The translations under genes were made by a program, and so were the position numbers. 44,407 bases of DNA from an uncultured Candidatus Melainabacteria bacterium (lineage in GTDB: Bacteria > Cyanobacteriota > Vampirovibrionia > Gastranaerophilales > Gastranaerophilaceae), in the NCBI GenBank assembly GCA_934754425.1, contig CAKVIN010000019.1:1-44407 (forward strand), in the 5' to 3' direction. The notes under the pieces are model-generated. The model was given only the letters and a program-made list of their open reading frames with translations. It was not told the DNA's origin and did no database searches. Of this stretch, positions 1-7,698 are shown piece after piece (position 1 is the first letter of the stretch; each line of letters begins with the position of its first letter).

Positions 1-114
1 GAAGATAAAAAACAAAATGAAATTGAATTTGATTCTGATATCAAAGAAGAAGATATTCCGCAAAATAATCTTTTTAACAAATTTGTTAATTGGTTCAGGA
101 TAAAGAAAGCATAA
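1..114 (+). CDS. 3' end of an unrecognised gene (partial)
   Basis: An open frame enters from the left edge and stops with TAA at 112-114, leaving the last 37 residues. The visible tail is rich in Asp, Glu and Asn and then turns basic, ending FRIKKA. No domain can be recognised from so short a tail. Nothing but repeats follows for about 770 bases, so this is the last gene of its transcript. Confidence 0.5.
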   Translation, partial: EDKKQNEIEFDSDIKEEDIPQNNLFNKFVNWFRIKKA

Positions 115-120
115 TATTCG

Positions 121-888
121 TACTATATGCTATTAATACGGAGCTGGTAGTTTTTAAGTAATCCGGTAATCACAACGCAGTAGCCGACCCAATGTCTACG
201 TGCGGGGGTAAATACACATTGAACTTGTAGTTCCACCATTGAGGCGGAGTCTGTAGTTATTAAAAAAATCCAGTCATCCCCACCATGCAGCCGACCAAAT
301 GTCTACGTGCGTAGCACAAATGCATATTGAACTTGTAGTTTTGCGCTACGTCATTGCGAGCGTATTTCACTTCACTTTCAAATGTGTAGTGCAACCTACA
401 AGCTAGTAAGTGTAGTGTAAAATGAAGCAATCCAGTCACTAGATTAGTAATATGAAATTTAGTCTATAATAAAATGCTAAAGTTATGGATTGCCACGAAA
501 ATTCTCGGAAATTTATATATGGCTACAAAATTAAAGTCTAAATTTTCTCGCAATGACGTGGCACACTTGTATTCAAAAAAATACGCCATACTTGTAATTA
601 CGATTACCAACCGTTTTAAAACAACTTTCCACTTTCAATTTCCCACTTTCCACATAAAAAAGCCGACCCAATGTCTACGGAGGTAACACCGGTAGTCCCA
701 CCATTGAGGGTGACTAATAGAGACAAGATAATCTAGTAATTTTTCCAATGTCACCCGACATAATGTCTACGTGCGTAACACTGGTAATCCCACCATTGAG
801 GCGGAGTTTGTAGTTTTTAAAATATTTTGTAGTTTTTATCAAGAAGCCGACCAAATATCTACGTACGTAGTACCTACGTGCGTAGCAC
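121..888. repeat. Intergenic repeat block, left copy
   Basis: No gene is supported here. The spacer is built from a recurring unit: a word like GCCGACCCAATGTCTACG followed by GTGCGTAG, then a half reading CCACCATTGAGGCGGAG and GTAGTTTTTAA. Copies of the first half start near 182, 290, 661, 754 and 846. A 210-bp inverted-repeat element sits inside at 349-558. From about 349 to 880 the block is collinear with 31051-31600, about 30 kb away. Short open frames inside it follow the repeats and are not coding. Confidence 0.8.
349..558. repeat. MITE-like element with CGTCATTGCGAG termini
   Basis: The 210-bp segment is bounded by perfect 12-bp inverted ends, CGTCATTGCGAG and CTCGCAATGACG. Inside it carries AAGCAATCCAG and GATTGCCACGAAAA words. 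Elements with these ends are widespread non-coding repeats in many bacterial phyla. A related copy lies at 31051-31241 and a degraded one near 25617-25712. No transposase gene is present in the window. Confidence 0.75.
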
Positions 889-1320
889 CTATTTTACTTT
901 TATTTCATTTGTTATATCTTTTCCTCCGTAGAGCAATACACTTTTGGCAAAAACATAATCATAGTTTTCTGTTTTAGCTTTTTTAGCTATTTCATCCTTA
1001 ATATTTTTTTCTATGTTATTCAATCGAGAGTTATAATCATTTTCCAATGCAGTTTTTTTAGAATTAAATTCTTTTGTATACTTTTCTTCTAACTGTAGAA
1101 TTTTTGCACTGTCAGTTTGATTAGAAATCTCACCACGAGCATTTACGATAATTTTATTTAACTCTTCCATTTTTTTTGCATGTTCTTGTTTCAATTGTTT
1201 AACCTGATTAGAACTACTTACAATTTTCTGTAAATCAACAACGGCAATACTTTCGGTTGCTTGAGCATAATTCATTGTCATAAAAACTCCTATCACTAAT
1301 ATTAAAAAAGATTTTCTCAT
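889..1320 (-). CDS. skp: OmpH/Skp-family periplasmic chaperone
   Basis: The 143-residue protein begins with a signal peptide (about residues 1-22, basic start, hydrophobic core, AQA before the mature part). The mature protein starts with the family pattern IAVVDLQKI, has a long Lys/Glu-rich helical stretch at about 40-115 (the Skp tentacle), and ends with the typical YGGKDITNEI strand. Skp/OmpH proteins hold unfolded outer-membrane proteins in the periplasm, so this gene supports a two-membrane envelope. GGAG lies 9 nt before the ATG. It appears to be transcribed alone and its 3' end abuts the repeat block. Confidence 0.85.
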   Translation of the reverse strand: MRKSFLILVIGVFMTMNYAQATESIAVVDLQKIVSSSNQVKQLKQEHAKKMEELNKIIVNARGEISNQTDSAKILQLEEKYTKEFNSKKTALENDYNSRLNNIEKNIKDEIAKKAKTENYDYVFAKSVLLYGGKDITNEIKVK

Positions 1321-1405
1321 AATTTGTTTTCTCCTCAGATATACTGAACTTATTTTGTTCTATTTGAGGTTAAAAAACATTACCCAATTAGAGAAAATTT
1401 TTTAA

Positions 1406-2272
1406 TTAAATTGTTTCAAAACAATTTTTAGCATGATAAGAGCTTCTAACAAGCGGCCCTATTTGAAAATTCTTGAATCCTACTTTTCGAGCAAGTTCTT
1501 TTAAGTTTTCAAATTCTTCTAAAGTATAGTATTTTTCAACTTGTAAATGTTGTTTAGAAGGTTGAATATATTGCCCAACGGTTAAAATATCAACTCCTGC
1601 ATTTTTCAAATCAAAAAAAGTTTCTTCTATTTCTTCAAAACTTTCACCAAGTCCGACCATCAACCCTGATTTTGTAACAATTGCGGAATTATTTTTTATA
1701 TATTTTAAAACTTCTAATGACCTATCATAGCTTCCTTGTGGTCTTGCGGTTTTAAAAACAGAGCGTACAGTTTCTATGTTGTGATTAAATACATCAGGTT
1801 TTGCAGAAATTATTGTATCTAAAGCTGAGAACAAAGGTTTTGTAAAATCTTCTTTAGAGCGAAAATCCGGAGTTAGAATTTCTATTTTAGCATCACAAAT
1901 TTTTCTTATCTCATCAATACAATTTTTAAAATGTTCAGCACCACCATCCGGCAAATCATCACGAGCAACGGATGTAATTACTGCAAATTTAAGGTTCAGC
2001 TCTTTTATTGCTTCTGCTACGTGCTTGGGCTCATCCAAATCCAGAACTTCAGGTTTAGAGGTTGAGATGTTGCAATATCTACAATTTCTTGTGCAAACTT
2101 GTCCCATAATCAGAAATGTTGCTGTATTTGCGGAATAACATTCGCTTTTATTCGGGCATCTTGCACCTTCACAAACCGTATTTAGAGCTTTGGTTTTTAA
2201 AATTCTTCTTACGGTTTTAGTTTTTTCAGTATCAATAATTGGTCGTTTCAAATACTCAGGTAGCCTTGGCAT
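1406..2272 (-). CDS. lipA: Lipoyl synthase
   Basis: This radical SAM enzyme inserts two sulfurs into protein-bound octanoyl groups to make lipoyl cofactors. Both iron-sulfur ligand sets are visible: the auxiliary cluster C34-x4-C39-x5-C45 (CEGARCPNKSEC) and the radical SAM set C60-x3-C64-x2-C67. The C-terminal RSSYHA motif of the family is also present. At 288 residues it has normal length. Its start lies 12 nt after the end of ilvB, with GAGGA placed over the ilvB stop region, so the two genes are probably co-transcribed and may be translationally coupled. Lipoate could serve a 2-oxoacid dehydrogenase or glycine cleavage system outside the window. Confidence 0.96.
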   Translation of the reverse strand: MPRLPEYLKRPIIDTEKTKTVRRILKTKALNTVCEGARCPNKSECYSANTATFLIMGQVCTRNCRYCNISTSKPEVLDLDEPKHVAEAIKELNLKFAVITSVARDDLPDGGAEHFKNCIDEIRKICDAKIEILTPDFRSKEDFTKPLFSALDTIISAKPDVFNHNIETVRSVFKTARPQGSYDRSLEVLKYIKNNSAIVTKSGLMVGLGESFEEIEETFFDLKNAGVDILTVGQYIQPSKQHLQVEKYYTLEEFENLKELARKVGFKNFQIGPLVRSSYHAKNCFETI

Positions 2273-2284
2273 TTTTATTCCTCA

Positions 2285-3904
2285 TTAAATATTTTCAAAC
2301 GAATCAATCGCAATATCTACAATAGCAGTACCATCGTGTTTAATTGCTTTTTCTAGAGCAGGGATTAATTCTTCTTTGGTGTTAACTCTTATTGCATATA
2401 AATCATAGGCTTCAGCAATCTTTGTAAAATCCGGATTAGTCATTTCTACTTGATATCTATGATTGTAGAGTTTTTCTTGCATTTGGCGAACCATTCCTAA
2501 ATATCCGTTGTTCATAATAATAATTTTTACCGGAATATGATGTTCACGACAGGTTGCAAGCTCTTGTAAATTCATCTGAAACGAGCCGTCGCCGGTTATA
2601 TTAAGCACAAGATTATTCGGGTTTGCAATATAGGCTCCCATTGCAGCAGGAAGTCCAAACCCCATTGTACCAAGTCCTCCGGAGGTTATAAATTTTCTAG
2701 GCTTGTTGAAGTGAAAAAATTGTGCTGTTAACATTTGATGTTGCCCTACATCAGTTACTACAATTGGTTCATAGTATTTTGTAAATTCCGAAAGTGTTTC
2801 TAGTACAAAAGATGAGTGTAGACGAGTGCAATTTTCTTCCGGCATCAAAAATTCTTCATCTTCACCCTTAAGAAAATCTGCTTCCATTCTCCATTTATCT
2901 TGCGGAGTAAATAAATCTTGTTTTTTTATGCATTGAGTTAGAAATTCTTTAACGTCTGCACTGATTTCTAGTTGGAATTTTGGATTGTTATGTATTAAAT
3001 TAATAGAAACGACTTTGCAATTTTTAGCAAAATCATTCTTTTTGCAAGTTGTTCTATCAGAAAAAGCAACTCCCAGCGCTATTAACAAATCACATTGGCT
3101 TAAAGCTTCATTAGCAGCTTCAACCCCATTCATACCAATCATTCCGAGATACAAATTATTTTCTGAGGGATAAATTCCGATACCCATAAGAGTAGAAATT
3201 ACCGGAATTTGTAGAATTGATATAAATTTTTCGACTTCACTTGCTGAATCTGTGCAACCTCCACCAACAAGAATTAGCGGACGTTGTGCATTCTTTAATA
3301 AAGAACTTATTTCAATAATTTCATTGGAAAAATCTATAGAAACATCATTTTTTTTATTTGTAGATTCAATAGACTTTAATTCGTATTCATTTTCAAGAAT
3401 ATTTCTTGGGAGCACGATAACTACCGGCCCTTTTACTCCGGTAGAAGCTTCAAAGAAAGCCTCTTTAATAATATATGAAATATCATCACTTTTTTTAACT
3501 TCAAAAACTTTTTTAGCAATAGGTTTTGAGAGTGAACCAATATCTACTTTTTGAAAAATTTTGCCACTTTTATTTCCTGTTGACACATCACCTGCTAAGA
3601 TTACTAACGGGGTAGAATCCGCATACGCATTAGCAATGCCGGTGAGAGTATTTGTAAACCCTGGCCCTGAAGTCACAAGAACAACACCAGCATTTCCACT
3701 GGTTCTTGCATAACCTTCTGCTGCATGAATAGCAGCTTGTTCGTGCCTAGCCAAATAATGACGAATTTTTGGAGTATTAGCTAATTCATTATAAACACTT
3801 AGAACAGATGCTCCAGGATATCCAAACACACTATCCACTTCCATTTCTAAAAGAGTTTGCACTAAAACAGATGCTGATGTTTTTGTTTTAATTGTATGTG
3901 TCAT
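2285..3904 (-). CDS. ilvB: Acetolactate synthase, large (catalytic) subunit
   Basis: This ThDP enzyme condenses pyruvate with pyruvate or 2-oxobutyrate, the first common step of branched-chain amino acid synthesis. It has the N-terminal catalytic glutamate region (RHEQAAIHAAEGYAR), a central domain, and the C-terminal ThDP motif GDGSFQMN with the LQEL continuation. I start it at the ATG at 3904 (539 residues). An upstream in-frame ATG at 3922 would put the start codon inside the -10 element (3914-3919) and before the predicted transcript start. No regulatory subunit (ilvN) is adjacent. lipA follows 12 nt downstream. A catabolic acetolactate synthase is a weaker alternative. Confidence 0.92.
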   Translation of the reverse strand: MTHTIKTKTSASVLVQTLLEMEVDSVFGYPGASVLSVYNELANTPKIRHYLARHEQAAIHAAEGYARTSGNAGVVLVTSGPGFTNTLTGIANAYADSTPLVILAGDVSTGNKSGKIFQKVDIGSLSKPIAKKVFEVKKSDDISYIIKEAFFEASTGVKGPVVIVLPRNILENEYELKSIESTNKKNDVSIDFSNEIIEISSLLKNAQRPLILVGGGCTDSASEVEKFISILQIPVISTLMGIGIYPSENNLYLGMIGMNGVEAANEALSQCDLLIALGVAFSDRTTCKKNDFAKNCKVVSINLIHNNPKFQLEISADVKEFLTQCIKKQDLFTPQDKWRMEADFLKGEDEEFLMPEENCTRLHSSFVLETLSEFTKYYEPIVVTDVGQHQMLTAQFFHFNKPRKFITSGGLGTMGFGLPAAMGAYIANPNNLVLNITGDGSFQMNLQELATCREHHIPVKIIIMNNGYLGMVRQMQEKLYNHRYQVEMTNPDFTKIAEAYDLYAIRVNTKEELIPALEKAIKHDGTAIVDIAIDSFENI

Positions 3905-3913
3905 AGCATAGTA

Positions 3914-3942
3914 ATTATACACAAAATGAAAAGAGCGAGCAA
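3914..3942 (-). promoter_or_regulatory. Promoter of ilvB-lipA, implying a leaderless mRNA
   Basis: Reading the minus strand, TTGCTC (3937-3942) and a perfect TATAAT (3914-3919) are separated by 17 nt. Initiation about 7 nt past the -10 falls near 3907, only about 3 nt before the ATG at 3904. No ribosome binding site is possible in that space. Confidence 0.7.
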
Positions 3943-4024
3943 TAATTACAAAAAAATGTAAACAAATACTTGATTTCTAATTTTGTTTAAAGTAAGATAA
4001 ACATGCATTAGCGATTTTAGATAT

Positions 4025-4135
4025 CGGGATGTAGCGCAGTTTGACTCTGCCGAAGAAAAGGTGACTAAACGTCACGTTTTCTGAGAGGTAGCACCGGAGG
4101 TGCGCTAGCAAACCAAAAAATTGAAAACTGAATAT
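4025..4135. repeat. tRNA-linked composite element beside tRNA-Pro
   Basis: The first 19 nt (4025-4043) repeat the 5' end of tRNA-Pro exactly. They are followed by ACTCTGCCGA (4044-4053) and a hairpin with arms AAAAGGTGAC (4056-4065) and GTCACGTTTT (4071-4080). A stretch complementary to the tRNA-Pro D-arm and anticodon-stem side follows at 4097-4114. The intact tRNA then begins at 4136. Read on the minus strand, the order and words match the elements beside the other three tRNAs in the window. Confidence 0.7.
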
Positions 4136-4212
4136 CGGGATGTAGCGCAGTTTGGTAGCGCACCTCGCTTGGGACGAGGGGGTCGCACGTTCGAATCGTG
4201 TCATCCCGACCA
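4136..4212 (+). tRNA. tRNA-Pro (anticodon UGG)
   Basis: The acceptor arm CGGGATG pairs with CATCCCG. The anticodon stem CCTCG/CGAGG holds the loop CTTGGGA with anticodon TGG, and the T-arm GTTCGAATC is present. The discriminator A is followed by an encoded CCA. A strong terminator follows within 10 nt. Its 5' end is duplicated 111 nt upstream. Confidence 0.96.
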
Positions 4213-4218
4213 TTTAAA

Positions 4219-4253
4219 AAAAGACTTTCAGCGTTTTGTTGAAAGTCTTTTTT
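4219..4253 (+). terminator. Rho-independent terminator after tRNA-Pro
   Basis: AAAAGACTTTCA pairs with TGAAAGTCTTTT around a 9-nt loop and runs into a T tract. Confidence 0.9.
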
Positions 4254-4434
4254 AATGATTATAATAATCGTGTACAAGTACATAGTTAGTACATAATTTA
4301 GGGGAAATATATAGGGGTATTGTTATGAACTTGTCCTAATATTTGTAATATAATGGCATAAAGGGTAGTAGTATCATCACAACCCACCCACACACGTTTT
4401 TACTAAGAAATCGGTGGAAAGGGGGTGATAAAAT

Positions 4435-4503
4435 ATGATTGACAAAATAATAATGCTACTATTCGTAGCAACGCTATTCATAGTAGCACTAAAAATTAGT
4501 TAA
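4435..4503 (+). CDS. 22-residue single-span membrane peptide (type I toxin-like)
   Basis: A 22-codon gene follows an excellent ribosome binding site (AAAGGGGGTG, about 8 nt before the ATG). The peptide is MIDKIIMLL, then FVATLFIVALKIS: one hydrophobic helix with charged ends. TATAAT lies at 4349-4354 about 80 nt upstream, and a strong stem-loop follows at 4520-4557. The coding part also contains nested repeats (GCTACTATTC, GTAGC) able to fold. Short structured mRNA, strong SD and one transmembrane helix fit Fst/TxpA-like type I toxins, but no antisense RNA can be proven by eye. It could also be a small regulatory membrane peptide. Confidence 0.55.
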   Translation: MIDKIIMLLFVATLFIVALKIS

Positions 4504-4519
4504 TCATAGGGTACTAAGT

Positions 4520-4557
4520 GAAGTCCTCGACATCTTTTGCGAGCCGTCGGGGGCTTC
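4520..4557 (+). terminator. Stem-loop terminator after the 22-residue peptide gene
   Basis: GAAGTCCTCGAC pairs with GTCGGGGGCTTC (two G-U pairs) across a 14-nt loop. The T tract after it is poor, so it may instead be a regulatory structure. Confidence 0.55.
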
Positions 4558-4726
4558 CCCCTATATACACATTATTTACCATAACCCTTATTTTGTCAAG
4601 TGTTGAGGATAAAGTTGTTAATTTGTATTACAGCTATTCTATATACATACCTTAATAAAATTATTATCACATTTCATACAGGGCTAACATTCTAGAGGTG
4701 TACTAAAGCACAATACTTTTGAATAC

Positions 4727-4756
4727 TAAAATAGAGCCTAATTTAGACGGCTCTAT
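4727..4756 (-). terminator. Terminator after tRNA-Leu(CAG)
   Basis: On the minus strand ATAGAGCC and GGCTCTAT pair around a 10-nt loop, followed by TTTTA, about 10 nt past the tRNA 3' end. Confidence 0.65.
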
Positions 4757-4765
4757 AAAAAATAA

Positions 4766-4847
4766 TGTCGAAGAAGGGACTCGAACCCTCAAAGCGTTTG
4801 CTACATGAACCTGAATCATGCGCGTCTACCAATTCCGCCACTTCGAC
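4766..4847 (-). tRNA. tRNA-Leu (anticodon CAG)
   Basis: The minus strand reads GTCGAAG at the 5' end, pairing with CTTCGAC at the 3' end. The anticodon stem CATGA/TCATG holds TTCAGGT with anticodon CAG. There is a long variable arm (class II) and a T-arm with GGTTCGAGTCC. No CCA is encoded, unlike the Pro and Gly tRNAs here. A perfect TATAAT on the minus strand lies about 10 nt upstream. Confidence 0.95.
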
Positions 4848-5105
4848 ATATTCTATATTATAATCCAAAACCGTTAGGCGGAATTGGAGATCTTATATAC
4901 GGCTCATCTCACTCTCGTTTCGAACTCGCCTTCCTCTATAAAAACTTGACATTTAGTCAACTTTTTACAGAGTTCTTGGCTCATCTCACTCTCGTTCGAA
5001 TTCGCCTGCTCCATTTTGGACTTGACATTGAGTCAACTCCTAAACAGAGTCCTACTTCGACATATTTATATTATAATCCAAAACCGTTTGCCAGAATTGG
5101 GTATT
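4848..5105. repeat. tRNA-linked composite element beside tRNA-Leu(CAG), two rounds
   Basis: Upstream of the tRNA lies GGCGGAATTGG (4877-4887), an inverted copy of the tRNA D-arm start. Next comes a hairpin with arms related to AAAACTTGAC and GTCAACTTTTT around ATTTA (4941-4965) and CAGAGT (4968-4973). A second round follows, with TTGACATTGAGTCAA (5022-5036) and CAGAGT (5045-5050). At 5054 the tRNA 5' end CTTCGAC reappears together with about 45 nt of its promoter region, including TATAAT, similar to 4841-4890. Two copies of CTCATCTCACTCTCGTT mark the internal duplication. No coding function is supported. Confidence 0.7.
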
Positions 5106-5228
5106 TTATAAATATTAATCTCTTGCAAACTCAATTCTATTACAAAATCAAAAAAATTTAACTACCTTACTAAATGATTTTTCTCCATAACACGATATAC
5201 TATGATTGATTATCAAAACGAGGTTTTT

Positions 5229-6245
5229 ATGAAAATTGTATATTTTGACGTAGAAAATTATGAAATAAAATTTCTTAAAAAAAATAATGAAAGTAAGTAT
5301 AATTATTTTTTAGAACCAAATTCTCTTAACAATATAACAAAAATCAATCCGGAATATTTAGATGCAGACATAATCTCTGTATTTACATCATCACAAATTA
5401 CAAAATCTGTTCTTGAGCAATTCAAAAACCTTAAACTTATTGCTCTTCGTTCGGTCGGATATAATCACATCGATTTAGATTACTGCAAAAAGAATTCAAT
5501 TCAAGTCGTTAATTCTCCAAATTATGGAAATATCACTATTGCAGAATTTACTCTTGCACTCCTTTTTGATGTTTGCAGGCATGTTACAAAATCATACACA
5601 GAATTTAAAGACGGAAAAGTCTGTCCTAATAACCTTATTGGTACTGAATTATCAGGAAAAAAAATCGGAATAATAGGCTTAGGCGCTATAGGTTCCACTT
5701 TTGCAAAAATAGTTTTTGGACTAAACATGAATATTCTTGGTTATGACATCTTTGAGCGAGAAGATTTAAAACAAACTCTTAATGTAAAATACGTTGACTT
5801 TGATACACTACTGAAAGAATCTGATTTTATATCAATACACGCACCTCTTACTAAAGAAAATTACCACATGTTCAATGAACAAAGTTTTAATAAAATGAAA
5901 AAATCAGCCATTATTATTAACACAGGTCGTGGCGAACTTATTGATTCTAAAGCTCTCTACAACGCAATTATTAACAAAAAAATCGCCGGCGCAGGGCTTG
6001 ATGTTTTAGAAAAAGAAGAAACAATAACTGACTTTGATTATATTCTTGAACTCAACAGGCTTGATAAATTAACACTGGAACAAACTATTATCAACTCACA
6101 ACTTTTGCGACTTGATAATGTAATTATTACACCACATATTGCCTATAATACAAAAGAAGCAATACAAAAAATTCTAATGATTACTATGAATAATATCGAA
6201 GAATTTATTAATTCACCCACACAATTAAAAAATTCCGTAATATAA
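5229..6245 (+). CDS. ldhA: D-2-hydroxyacid dehydrogenase, probably D-lactate dehydrogenase
   Basis: This NAD-dependent dehydrogenase probably reduces pyruvate to D-lactate. Its Rossmann core has GLGAIG followed about 18 residues later by an Asp (YDIF), which favours NAD over NADP. The catalytic Arg lies in NTGRGE, the Glu in the LDVLEKEE region and the His in TPHIAYN. I choose the ATG at 5229 (338 residues) because CGAGG lies 6 nt before it and the protein then starts directly with the first strand, KIVYFDVEN; the in-frame ATG at 5202 adds only nine residues. The convergent neighbour is a glycyl radical protein, which suits mixed-acid fermentation. Another 2-hydroxyacid substrate cannot be excluded. 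Confidence 0.85.
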   Translation: MKIVYFDVENYEIKFLKKNNESKYNYFLEPNSLNNITKINPEYLDADIISVFTSSQITKSVLEQFKNLKLIALRSVGYNHIDLDYCKKNSIQVVNSPNYGNITIAEFTLALLFDVCRHVTKSYTEFKDGKVCPNNLIGTELSGKKIGIIGLGAIGSTFAKIVFGLNMNILGYDIFEREDLKQTLNVKYVDFDTLLKESDFISIHAPLTKENYHMFNEQSFNKMKKSAIIINTGRGELIDSKALYNAIINKKIAGAGLDVLEKEETITDFDYILELNRLDKLTLEQTIINSQLLRLDNVIITPHIAYNTKEAIQKILMITMNNIEEFINSPTQLKNSVI

Positions 6246-6247
6246 AA

Positions 6248-6267
6248 GGGCTTAGATACCTAAGCCC
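6248..6267. terminator. Hairpin between convergent ldhA and grcA
   Basis: GGGCTTAG and CTAAGCCC form a perfect 8-bp stem with a 4-nt loop two nt after the ldhA stop. There is no T tract, so its efficiency as a terminator is uncertain. Confidence 0.5.
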
Positions 6268-6333
6268 ATACGACATGTTATTTAAGTTGGTTCGATTGAT
6301 TAAAGAGAAAGAATCCCCATCGCTTTATTATCT

Positions 6334-6576
6334 TTAGCGACTTAATGAATTGTGAAAAGTTCTTGAGATAACATCATCTTGTTGTTCTTTTGTTAATTTT
6401 ATAAAATTAACAGCATAACCAGACACTCTGACTGTTAACTGTGGATAATTTTCAGGATGTTTCTGAGCATCAAGCAATGTTTCTCTATTAAAAACATTTA
6501 CATTCAAGTGATGCCCACCTTTTTCTACATATCCATCTAATAAATTGATTAAATTTTCTTCTTGTTGTGTAGCCAT
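6334..6576 (-). CDS. grcA: Stand-alone glycyl radical domain (GrcA/YfiD-like)
   Basis: The 80 residues correspond to the C-terminal glycyl radical domain of pyruvate formate-lyase, starting a few residues before the conserved GGHHLNVNVFNRETLLDA block and ending normally. The radical glycine is G53 in RVSGYA. In E. coli, GrcA (YfiD, 127 residues) binds PFL whose own C-terminus has been cut by oxygen and restores activity. A PFL-activating enzyme and PFL would be needed and are not in this window. The start is firm: GGAG lies 8-9 nt before the ATG. It is shorter than E. coli GrcA, being almost only the radical loop. A split PFL subunit is the main alternative. Confidence 0.88.
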   Translation of the reverse strand: MATQQEENLINLLDGYVEKGGHHLNVNVFNRETLLDAQKHPENYPQLTVRVSGYAVNFIKLTKEQQDDVISRTFHNSLSR

Positions 6577-6672
6577 AAATTATCTCCTTTGATTTAACTT
6601 GTCTTTTTACAATTTTATTATAACTTATGTTTCACAACAAAGCTGTTGTTTTTACAACCAAACTAATAAATT

Positions 6673-7689
6673 TTACCTACATTTTGATTTAATCAAAATA
6701 TCAACACCTATTTGTTTAACTTCATAAATATTTAAATTTTTTGCCTGTGATATTTCTTCCACATTATCACCATCAAAACAACTGAAACCAGAGTTATCAT
6801 TAAGAATTTTTGGCGCAATAAATTGATAAACTTCATCAACTAAACCTTCTCTAAGCATTGCGCCGGCTAATGTTCCACCACACTCGACGAAAACAGAATA
6901 AATTCCTAAAGAATACAAATGTTTCAAAACAGCTTCAATATCTAATTCATTATTCTTTAATGGCGAATTTTCTTTTGAAGCTACATAAATTTGACCTTCT
7001 TTATAAATATTAGAATTTTTATCAGTCCTCAAATCCTTATCAAGAATACATTTCCACTTATTTTCACCCATTTTCATGCTCGGATTATCAGCGATAACAG
7101 TATTAGAACTCGTAAGAATACAATCAAACTCTTTTCTTAATTTATAAACCTCTTCTCTTGCTTTATTAGACGTAATCCATTTAGAAGAACCAGTTTTTGT
7201 TGCAATTTTTCCATCCATTGTTGTTGCAGTCTTTAACACAACGTAAGGCATTTTTTTTGTCATTGTTTTTATAAAAACTCGATTAAAAAAAGTACACTCT
7301 TTTTCTAAAACATAATCAACCTTAATTCCTGCATCTTTAAGTTTAGATATTCCATCAACTTTTGGATTTACATCCTTCATACCAATCACTACACGAGCCA
7401 ACTTATGCGCTATAATCAAGTCTACACAAGGCGGAGTCTTGCCATAATGCGAACAAGGTTCTAAATTTACGTACAATGTTCCACCACATGCTTCATTATT
7501 TTTCAGTTTAAGCAAAGCATCACGTTCTGCGTGATTTTCACCATATTTTTTGTGGTATCCTTTTGAAACTATATTTCCATTTTTATCTATAACTACACAG
7601 CCAACCATAGGATTGGGTAAAACTCTTCCCACTCCTCGTTTTGCGAGCTTTAAACACATTTTCATATATTTTTCATCAATATTAGACAT
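6673..7689 (-). CDS. ribD: Bifunctional riboflavin deaminase-reductase
   Basis: RibD deaminates and then reduces the pyrimidine intermediate of riboflavin synthesis. The N-terminal deaminase carries the zinc site HAERDAL plus PCSHYGKTPPC. The C-terminal half (from about residue 145, MPYVVLKTATTMDGKIAT) is the NADPH reductase. At 338 residues it is slightly short of the usual 360. GGGG lies 7 nt before the ATG. gtrA ends 9 nt upstream, so the two are co-transcribed. No other rib gene and no FMN riboswitch is visible upstream. Confidence 0.94.
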   Translation of the reverse strand: MSNIDEKYMKMCLKLAKRGVGRVLPNPMVGCVVIDKNGNIVSKGYHKKYGENHAERDALLKLKNNEACGGTLYVNLEPCSHYGKTPPCVDLIIAHKLARVVIGMKDVNPKVDGISKLKDAGIKVDYVLEKECTFFNRVFIKTMTKKMPYVVLKTATTMDGKIATKTGSSKWITSNKAREEVYKLRKEFDCILTSSNTVIADNPSMKMGENKWKCILDKDLRTDKNSNIYKEGQIYVASKENSPLKNNELDIEAVLKHLYSLGIYSVFVECGGTLAGAMLREGLVDEVYQFIAPKILNDNSGFSCFDGDNVEEISQAKNLNIYEVKQIGVDILIKSKCR

Positions 7690-7698
7690 AATCTACCC

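Noticed and set aside
474..977. Two short plus-strand open frames in the left repeat block
   Set aside because: They lie in MITE and repeat sequence, one overlaps the skp 3' end, and neither has a ribosome binding site.
3905..3922. Upstream ATG of ilvB
   Set aside because: The codon overlaps the -10 hexamer and would not be in the transcript.
3977..4283. Two minus-strand open frames across tRNA-Pro
   Set aside because: They read antisense through the tRNA and the tRNA-linked element; no start signal, and the composition follows the RNA gene.
4805..5161. 118-codon open frame next to tRNA-Leu(CAG)
   Set aside because: It starts inside the antisense of the tRNA and runs through the duplicated element; the peptide only mirrors repeats.
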